From contig NC_003070.9 in NCBI RefSeq assembly GCF_000001735.4, forward strand, positions 496,001 through 560,000: a DNA stretch of 64,000 nt, written 5' to 3'. The notes under the pieces are model-generated. The model ran no database searches. It saw nothing but the letters and a program-made list of their open reading frames with translations, and was not told where the DNA came from. Positions 56,640-64,000 of the stretch are shown one piece after another (the stretch's first letter is position 1; the number at the start of each line of letters is the position of its first letter). Source of the stretch: Arabidopsis thaliana. Lineage: Eukaryota; Streptophyta; Magnoliopsida; Brassicales; Brassicaceae. Made by a program: the position numbers and the translations under genes.

Positions 56640-56711
56640 GTGGCTGTAGTTTAGTGGTAAGAATTCCACGTTGTGGCCGTGGAGACCTGGGCTCGAATCC
56701 CAGCAGCCACA
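56640..56711 (+). tRNA. tRNA-His (GTG)
   Basis: A 72-nt cloverleaf. Acceptor GTGGCTG pairs fully with CAGCCAC, discriminator A. Box A is TAGTTTAGTGG, anticodon GTG at 56673-56675, and box B is GGCTCGAATCC. A T-rich terminator follows at about 56720-56727. No intron. The extra G-1 of mature tRNA-His is added after transcription in eukaryotes. Confidence 0.96.
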
Positions 56712-57180
56712 CACTTTAAGTTTTTTTCATCATTTCCTTCATACAAGGGTTTTTTCGTCATTTATGACCTTAAATCGTCAGTAGATCTTGACCGTCCATC
56801 TATCCACCTGTCCTCACGCTATCTTTATTTTGATTAACTCGACGCAACGGAAATCAAATCAAATTGGGCTTTGTGAACCCAAAAAAATACACTTGGGCTA
56901 TTCCAATTTATTCATTCCCACTGGGCCGAATCGTTATCTCTTCATGTAAGATCTTTCATTTTCCCTTTGGTTTACCGTTTTACCATAAGTTTCCATGAAC
57001 ACAGAAACACTTCATCTAGAAGATAATGCTGAAGTCTTTTATTCTGTAATTTATGTTTGGAGATTTAATTAAAATCTATGTATAATACTTAACATAATTT
57101 ACATTTGCTAATGGTTTCATATTCCTATTTTTGTGGGGTATATTTCTGAATAGAGGTTTGAACAAAAAGGAAGTAAAAAT
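56712..57180. other. Spacer between tRNA-His and the RING-CH gene
   Basis: About 470 bp with several GGGCC/GGGCT-type motifs near 56860-56935 and no coding frame. Its right end is the 3' untranslated region of the minus-strand RING-CH gene. Confidence 0.5.
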
Positions 57181-59854
57181 TCAAGCTATATGTTGTTGTT
57201 GCTCTTCCTCCTCCAAACCATGATCTTCTTCTTCAGAGCTCAATGTATCTTCTTCTGATTCCTATTGAAACAAATGACCAACATTAAAAGTCAACATAGA
57301 GACAATATATAGAGATCTAACTTAAAATCATATAAGTAAATTTTGGAATGAGAAAAAAGGGACAAAATCAGCAATTCATATATTGAGAGCTTACGAGAAT
57401 TTGATATCGGAGACTCCTTTGAATAGCTGTGATGGTTCGAATGATAACGAGCATTGGTAATAGTATGCCTATAGCCTTCAATGTTAAGACCTGCCATTAT
57501 GTTCACTTATCCATTTTTAGTTTTGAAGACACACAAAACTAAATAGTAAATCAACTTGGTATCTCTAGAATCATAGTTTGAAAAAGAAGAGCAATTTACC
57601 GTGAATATTGTATAGGGATACTCTTCAGTTCCATAAACCGCATCAAATGCATGCTTTATCAACAAAATAACCGAAAACTGCAAAAAGAAAAAATTATATC
57701 AATTTAATTAGAGTCACGCCGTAAAAGATGTACCCATATATGGATATGTTATGATATGATATTTAGCTCAAATAAAATTGGTTTGGTTGAATTTGGGTAT
57801 GGCTTGAATATGGGTTAAAGCTTGGAAAAGACGTTATGGGCTATGTTACCACTTACCACTATGAACAATTTTTTAATTTAGTAAACAGACATTCTTTTGG
57901 TTCCAAAAGAGGAAACCTTTTACTTTCTTTAGGTTTTCTTGGTCGACCAAACAACCTCACCGAACCACTTACCACAAATGCATGTATGTGAAAAGAATCC
58001 TAACAATCATTCTAATCTAATGTCATTATATTTGTCTCTATATATATTTCATAGCACCACCAAACTTGAACCATTTCTAACGCAAAACTATTAAAATTAA
58101 TTTTTTGTTTTCGAAACTAACATATTAAAGTTCGTGTTAACAAGTATATACCCGTTTTTGTTAGCATTTAATTGTTTCACTAACTTTTGTTTAAAAAATT
58201 CTAAACGATTGATAATCAAGTGGACATATTTATTATTTATGGTTACCAATCATGCGAACCTTAAATGTCGATTCTATAGAAGTGGTTGCCACCATTTCTG
58301 ATTTGGACCTTGCTAAACCAAGGTTTCTCGTTTCCTCACCCACCATTTAATTTTAACTAATTTTTATAATGTCTATATATATCATCCATTATGTTTTCTA
58401 ATCTCAAACGAATATAATAAATATATTACGTAAAACATTTTAAATAAAAGGGGGATGGATTTAGAACTTACAATGAGAGCCAAGTATCTACAACAAGAGG
58501 CGCCTCTATCAACACCAGAGTTGCATTCTTGAAAATCTGATTCTTCTCTATTCACTAATCTTCTATTTCTTCTTCTTCTTCCATTTTCTCTTCTCATTAT
58601 GTGTAAATTATCTCTGTTCATAAATTAAATTATTATTTTCATTAGTTTTGGATTATTGTTTATTATAAAAACTGGGGAAAAAGGAAGAGGAATCATTCAA
58701 TAAGCTGGACTATGTTTTCAAAATCTATTTTTCATTCTAAATCTTCAAAGTTTAAACTAAACCTGAAATTTTTGTTTTTAAAGAAAATTCATTACCTGAT
58801 TGTGACTGCTGTTTCAATAAATCGAGATGGTTTTGAAGTTGTGGTGTATCCAGGTTTATACTCCTGCAATATTACAAAATTTATTACACTTTTTTTTGTC
58901 ACCATTATAGTGTTAATTCTAAATACATTTATAGAAAGTATACAAGCTGGTTAAACCGATGTTTACTGAATTAATATGTCAAGTAAACCAATACAAAAAT
59001 CGACCCCAATAAAGAAAACCAACCATAACCGAACCGAAACTGAAATAAGCTGGTGAAAAACTTCATTATATTGGAGACATTTTTCAATTGAAGATACATT
59101 TTTCTAATGCATTTGCTCCTAACTCTTTTTTTTGTCAGTCTGTTATGGGTCCCATAAAGCGATGGATGAATCCAGTTACCATTTTTGTTCCTAACTCTTT
59201 TTGTAATCCATTTAATGTATAGATTACACAAATAAACAAATAAAACTCGAGAATATGATATCATGAACAGCGTGGCATTGGCTCATTGATTACGATCTTT
59301 TACGAGAATCGAATATTTTTCCTTTTCTAGTTATGCCAAAAAAAATATGGGACACGAAGGAGAAAGTTTTTGTAACACGTATCGTTTGTTATTCAAGAAA
59401 ACAGATTAAACTTAGAAGAAACAAAAAAAAAACCAATTACGTAAATTCAAAACCAATTCAAAATTTAGGAGAAGATGAAAACAAATTATAATCTAACATC
59501 AAAAAAGCAAAACCCCTTAAAAAAAGAGAAAGTAAATGTTAGAGAAATTATTGATAAACTAGAAATCAAACCTGGAGACAAATTTCACAAATTGTGTTTC
59601 CTTTCTCATCACACCATCGTTGTATGCAATCTCTGTGAGCGAACTAAATCCAACGAAACCAAAACAATCAATATCGGTTTTCAAAAGAATCAAACAAAAA
59701 AATAAATCTAGAATTCGATATTTACCTTGATGGTTCCTGAACAAGAACAAGGAGCTTCAAAGTAGCTCTCAGCTTCTTCTTCGTGACAGATTCTACAGCG
59801 ATTAAAACTCGATTTCAAATATGTTTCATCTATGAACAAAACTACATCTCCCAT
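57181..59854 (-). CDS. RING-CH (MARCH-type) membrane E3 ubiquitin ligase
   Basis: Seven exons join to 221 aa: 59726-59854, 59572-59643, 58796-58863, 58472-58613, 57600-57677, 57395-57490 and 57181-57261. No single long frame spans it; I rebuilt it from splice sites, and all phases agree. The N-terminal RING-CH zinc finger is complete, in order CRIC, CSCSG, HRDC, RWC and CEIC (the C4-H-C3 pattern of MARCH proteins). It is followed by EYKPGYTTTSKP, two hydrophobic segments (CRYLALIFSVILLI and VLTLKAIGILLPMLVII) and an acidic tail ending EEEEQQQHIA. This is the layout of plant RINGv/DUF3675 proteins, membrane-anchored ligases that ubiquitinate other membrane proteins. Target unknown. Confidence 0.85.
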
Positions 59855-61320
59855 CGTCTCTGCCTTTGAATTTTAGATGACAAGAAAGCGCTCCAAGCTC
59901 TGCTTTTTGCAAAAGTATGCTCTGTTTTTTCTTGCTCTTGACCAAAAAAAATGCTCTGTTTTTTGTTTTTCTCTGAAGAAAGAACAAATGAATGAGAAGA
60001 GAAAGAGTTCAACTTTAAAAGGTAGAATTTACAAGGTTACCCTTTATTCTGTTCCTTTGTTCCTTAATTTGTTTTAATTCTCTTCGGTAATATATAATCA
60101 TTATTTTACTAATAATAATGTAAGCTGTAATAACAATTTCCCAACATTGAAGCTTTGACCAAATGTTTTTGACTTTTCTTTGTGCTGTGGTTTGATTTGG
60201 CTGTTCAGATAAATACTATAGTTGTCACTTTGAATTTTGACTGTTTATTACTTTTAAAATACTTGGATTTCGAATTATCTTAGTGGTTAGTTGAACAACG
60301 TATTTAGAAACACAAAGACTGATTTTACTTAAGAAATTGTGAAAGCTGGAACAACGGATATATACAAAAAAAAGTTTTGTATGGTTACGAGATCACACAG
60401 GTCAACGCATTCGCTGTATTTTTTTTTGTCACCTATCTTTTGTTTAGTATAACATTCTAAATATAGTATACGTTATATGTATTTAAACAATTAATTATTT
60501 TCAAATTTTCTAAGAGATACAAAAATTTATTATAGTCATTCACAATGTTTAAGTATGTATTGTATTTGTATGAAAAAAAAAGAGAGTTATGTATTGTATG
60601 GCGATGCAAAACTTTTTGCACACGTTGAGATAAAGAAGACTAAATGCGAACACACATAAGAATTCTTTTAACTTTTTCCCACTCTCAAAGTACACTTGGA
60701 CGCAGACATTTGGGCTTATCTTATTCTGTTCTGATCTTATCTACTACGTTGGAGTTTTGGTTCGGCTGATTATTATTAACATCCACAAAAATCAAAAGAA
60801 AAGAAAAAAAAACAATATTGATGGTCGGCAAAATCCTCCCATTATTACTAGAAAATACGTTGACAAAAATTAATAAAAAATGCTACAAATAGAAATATCT
60901 TTTCGTCTGAATTTAAAAATTTGTAGGTTGAAGTAAACAAAGAACAATTTTTAAATCCCGAAGTTCGGTTACTAATCACTAATATTATACCATTCGATTT
61001 TGAACTACTTATGTGTGTTGTAGAAAAAAATAAAAGATAAGAGAGTATTTGAAAGAGACCATTCCACTTGCTAAGCAAATATCTCCTCTCAATGGGCCCT
61101 CTCACTCGGTCCAAAAGCTTGCAATAGTGCGTGGGCTAACACGACGGCGCCGTTTCATTATTACAGGAATCTACACACTTCTTGCCGTTTGTACAGACAA
61201 TAACTTCAGAATCTACACGCTGCTTGCCGTTTTAATACTTGCTTAGAATATCCACACAAGTTTTCTTCTTCCTCTTTGTCTCTTTTCTCTTTACTCGTCG
61301 TCTCTCGAAGCTAAAGGGTA
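59855..61320. other. Intergenic, upstream of the RING-CH gene
   Basis: AT-rich promoter-like DNA. A repeated ctctgtttttt phrase lies near 59920-59960, and a GGGCC/GGGCT cluster near 61090-61140 sits just ahead of the SAR1-like fragment. Small frames here have no domains. Confidence 0.5.
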
Positions 61321-61347
61321 TTGATTCTTGTTGAGTGGTTTTCACAG

Positions 61348-61668
61348 GTTGATGCTCTGGTCTACTTAGTGGATGCTTATGACCAGGAGAGATTTGCAGA
61401 ATCAAAAAAGGAGCTTGATGCACTTCTCTCAGACGAATCCTTAGCCACTGTCCCATTCCTCATCTTAGGAAACAAAATCGACATACCTTACGCTGCATCT
61501 GAGGACGAGCTTCGATTCCATCTTGGCCTCTCCAATTTCACAACTGGTAAAGGCAAAGTGAATCTAACTGATTCGAATGTGAGACCATTGGAGGTGTTTA
61601 TGTGCAGCATTGTTAGAAAAATGGGATATGGTGAAGGCTTCAAGTGGCTCTCTCAATACATCAAATAA
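61348..61668 (+). pseudogene. SAR1-type GTPase, C-terminal half only
   Basis: About 106 codons read [16 protein letters not shown], then [16 protein letters not shown] and [20 protein letters not shown], ending at a normal stop. This is the second half of SAR1, the GTPase that starts COPII vesicle budding at the ER. The P-loop, switch I and DTAG switch II, which lie in the first half, are absent. The guanine-specifying NKID is kept. The similarity begins exactly after an intron-like acceptor (TTTTCACAG at 61339-61347), and there is no in-frame ATG near the start. It could be an exon of a split gene with an unrecognised first exon, or a fragment copied from a true SAR1 gene. Without the nucleotide-binding half it cannot be a working GTPase. 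Confidence 0.7.
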
Positions 61669-62581
61669 GATCGCCCTATCGCTTTAAGTGTCTCTATAGA
61701 ATCTATATGTCTGTTTTTCCATAATTTGCTTCTTCTTGGACCAGAGAAGCCTTCATTCTTCAGGAAGCGTTTGCTGCGCGGACCGACCAGACTAGCATCA
61801 CAGTATGGGGGAAGCGGACACAAGTTGATGTCCCAATAGACAAACGACTCACCCTCGTACTTCACAGCCTCCAAGTCTTTCAATTTAGCGAGTCTTGTTG
61901 ATAAATCTGTAGGAAGTGGAGGCCGCTCGTCTGTCCAGGGCTGATCGCGACTCATCATATCGCTCTCCATCAGATAAGCAGTCACATGCAACTATAAAAG
62001 AGAAAGTGAAGCTTGTGGTAAAGCATGGTGGGCAAACAAAGTAAAACATGATTTTGGTAGCTTACTCCCCCTGGAGAGATCAACCGGCGGACGAGGCACA
62101 GTATTCCTAGGTAAACTCAGCTGGAACATTAAATGAACATGGACAAGTCAAACAAAGGCAAAAAAAAAAAAACAGGTAGATGTGTGAAACAAACACTTGA
62201 TTAATTACCATCACTTTATAATCTCCCGTTGATAGATGTGTGATGAAATTTTCAAAGCCGTGGGCAGGAGGATCAAGGCAGCATACAGAGCAATGCCACA
62301 AGGCAGAATCCTCTGTTTCGAGAAGATATCTAACCGCCGAAGGGGGAGATGATAAGATGGATTCCACTGGAATAGAGTGCTCTCAGGGTGTCAGTAGGGA
62401 CGTTCGCTAGTTTGCCAACAGCAGTGACGGTGAGAGGACCACAGTAGCCTTCATTCTCCAAAAGCCGTTTAATACTCGGACGGACCACACGAGGGTCACA
62501 ACCATCTGGAACCGGAGAGTTAATGATGTCCCAAAAGACCAATGTTAAGCCTTAGCCTGCTTGTTCGTAGGCTTCTTCATC
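61655..62581 (-). pseudogene. Tandem NYN-domain (limkain-b1/MARF1-type) gene, decayed
   Basis: Two NYN-like modules are recognisable. The first (about 62380-62545) has VFWDIINSPVP then IKRLLENEGYCGPLTV; the second (about 61690-61990) has VYWDINLCPLP then SKRFLKNEGFSGP. The W-D-I...P-P core holds the first acidic residue of the PIN-like nuclease fold, a family common in plants. Between them lies a Cys-containing stretch (LWHCSVCCLDPP). The first module changes frame near 62365, and the ATG at 62581 is out of frame with it. The second module loses similarity near 61690, where it meets the convergent SAR1 fragment. A leader intron (donor CTG|GTAAGT near 62708) is intact. Most likely a recent pseudogene; an alternative splice form rescuing the frame is not excluded. 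Confidence 0.6.
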
Positions 62582-64000
62582 GTTCAAGACGAATCTTCTT
62601 CTAAAAACCTAACCTAACCAAACCTAGGAAAAGAGATTGGAACACAGCCGAAATCGTGTATTTTCCGATGAAGAAATAGCGAGAGAGATCAGGAGCAAGA
62701 AACTTACCAGAGAGATAAGGTTGGATCTCGCAATCGACTAGGACGCCTAGGGTTTCCAAAGTCCTAAATCGAAGAAAAATTTGAATATCGTCCCATTTAT
62801 ATATATGGGCTTCGTTTTCATGGGCCTACAGTTTATATGAGTCGGCCTTGTGCAACACTGCATTTATCTTAAGGTTTTTTTATGTAAAGTAAAACCGGCT
62901 AAATCATTATAAAACAAATTTTGGTTCGGTTTACATTAACTCCCAAGCAACAAATTCATTAATTAATTCTCAACGTAAAGTGCAAAAAAAAACACAAACT
63001 CCCTACTTAATAATATAAAGATTTCTTCTGACCTTTTGATCAACGTAACCTATAAAACCAACATCGTTGTGTTGTGATGATGAGGAAAAAAAGCTCGAAG
63101 TTTTATATAATTATAGAATCATGATCTGTTTGATCGACCAGAAATTTGCTTGACAAAAAATCCGAATATTTTTTATTTAAATTTTGTTCGCATTGAACTA
63201 AAAGAATTAAAATCTGACTGAATATTTTTGAATAAGAAAAGGATGTCATGACCACTGAACTAAAACGATATGTTTTCAAAGCCATTCAAAAAACACCATA
63301 ATTTATACATATTCCTTCTAGTTTAAGGCTTTTGCACACAAATTAAGAAAACATATAAATCTTATTTAATTTATCTTTTTTTTATAAAAACATCATTAAT
63401 TACAACTAATCCAACCAATAAAAAATATGATGTAAAATATAATTTGTTAAAAACTATTAAATATATTTAATATTTGCATAGAAAAGTGAAAACAACACTT
63501 CTATTGAAAAAAAAAAAAAAACTTTTAAAATACACTTAATTAGAAACAGAGGGAGTATAATAGAACCCATGTTATTCTAGAAAGGGATGAATATGAAAGG
63601 TATTTCTGGCTAACAAGAAATGTGTATGCATGCACTTGTTTGGTTGTTCCATTGATGGTGTTTGGTATCAATGAAAATTGAATATATATAAAAAATCAAT
63701 AGACATTTGAACATATTATGGGAAATAAGATTATATTTATATGCTATCTTTTTTCACCTTTTCTGGTTGGTCCACTGACATGAACAATCTCTAGATAAAT
63801 TTATGTAGAAGAAACAAAAAGAAATGACAATTTCATTCCTTATCCCTCCCTCGGTCGATGATGCAAGTGTAATATGGATAAGAATGCCCATTCTCTGTGT
63901 CATCTTTTTCCTTTCGCTTTCTTTCTTTTTTATTAGAAAAACCAAACATAACTTTTTATTGGATCATAGTGGAACTGAATTCTGTTGAAATGTTCATTTC
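62582..64000. other. Leader of the NYN gene, then empty AT-rich DNA
   Basis: 62582-62780 is the untranslated leader and leader intron of the minus-strand NYN gene, followed by a GGGCC/GGGCT-type promoter motif around 62806-62830. From 62830 to the window end I see only AT-rich DNA with short meaningless frames and no repeat with clear ends. Confidence 0.5.

Noticed and set aside
1-64000. Retrovirus-like or LTR elements, Polintons, toxin-gene remains
   Set aside because: I looked for long direct terminal repeats and for gag, integrase, reverse-transcriptase or capsid-like frames and saw none.

Overview
The window is plant nuclear DNA and almost certainly Arabidopsis thaliana, near the top of chromosome 1 (about the At1g02430-At1g02620 interval). 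That placement is from memory of the proteins and could not be searched here. The sequence supports it: short AT-rich GT-AG introns, plant-only families, plant tRNA genes, and an exact sequence of recognisable genes. These are the ARFD1 pair, NIMIN1, a polygalacturonase, two START/polyketide-cyclase-like proteins, MAT1/SAM1, TPK4/KCO4, ABCB11, ABCB12, a PMEI, CLPP5, MEDEA and a RING-CH protein. Splicing the exons by eye gives lengths that match what I recall for these proteins (for example ABCB11 1278 aa, ABCB12 1273 aa, MEA 689 aa, CLPP5 298 aa).

Layout. 1-1.76 kb: two tandem ARF-like GTPase genes (one cut by the window edge) separated by a PPR-gene tail. 2.05-2.5 kb: NIMIN1, with bZIP and W-box sites upstream. 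3.37-5.37 kb: three Helitron-like non-autonomous elements. 8.9-11.1 kb: a secreted polygalacturonase. 15.9-19.3 kb: two tandem plastid-type SRPBCC genes, one carrying a MULE-type MITE exactly at a splice donor. 19.5 kb: tRNA-Phe. 23.0-24.2 kb: S-adenosylmethionine synthetase. 24.7-25.6 kb: a two-pore K+ channel. 28.1-38.5 kb: two tandem full-length ABCB transporters. 38.8-39.7 kb: a NAC-remnant acidic repeat protein. 40.5-41.2 kb: a pectin methylesterase/invertase inhibitor. 42.0-43.8 kb: CLPP5. 44.4-48.0 kb: a tandem pair of unknown membrane proteins with a Helitron-like insertion. 48.8-53.0 kb: the imprinted Polycomb gene MEDEA, followed by seven ~183-bp tandem repeats. 56.1-56.5 kb: an aldehyde oxidase remnant. 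56.6 kb: tRNA-His. 57.2-59.9 kb: a RING-CH membrane E3. 61.3-62.6 kb: a half SAR1 gene facing a degraded NYN-nuclease-like gene. The last 1.2 kb looks empty.

There is no operon logic here; each gene has its own promoter. The main theme is local duplication and decay: ARFD1, SRPBCC, ABCB and membrane-protein tandems, the MEDEA repeats, and broken AO, SAR1, NYN, PPR and NAC pieces. I saw no retrovirus-like or LTR element, no CRISPR and no bacterial-type system. The most interesting structural points are the MITE that duplicated a splice donor, the dimeric higher-order structure of the MEDEA repeats, a tRNA-His relic beside that array, an apparent gene-conversion tract in the ABCB pair, and the NAC-tail protein with a triplicated acidic module.
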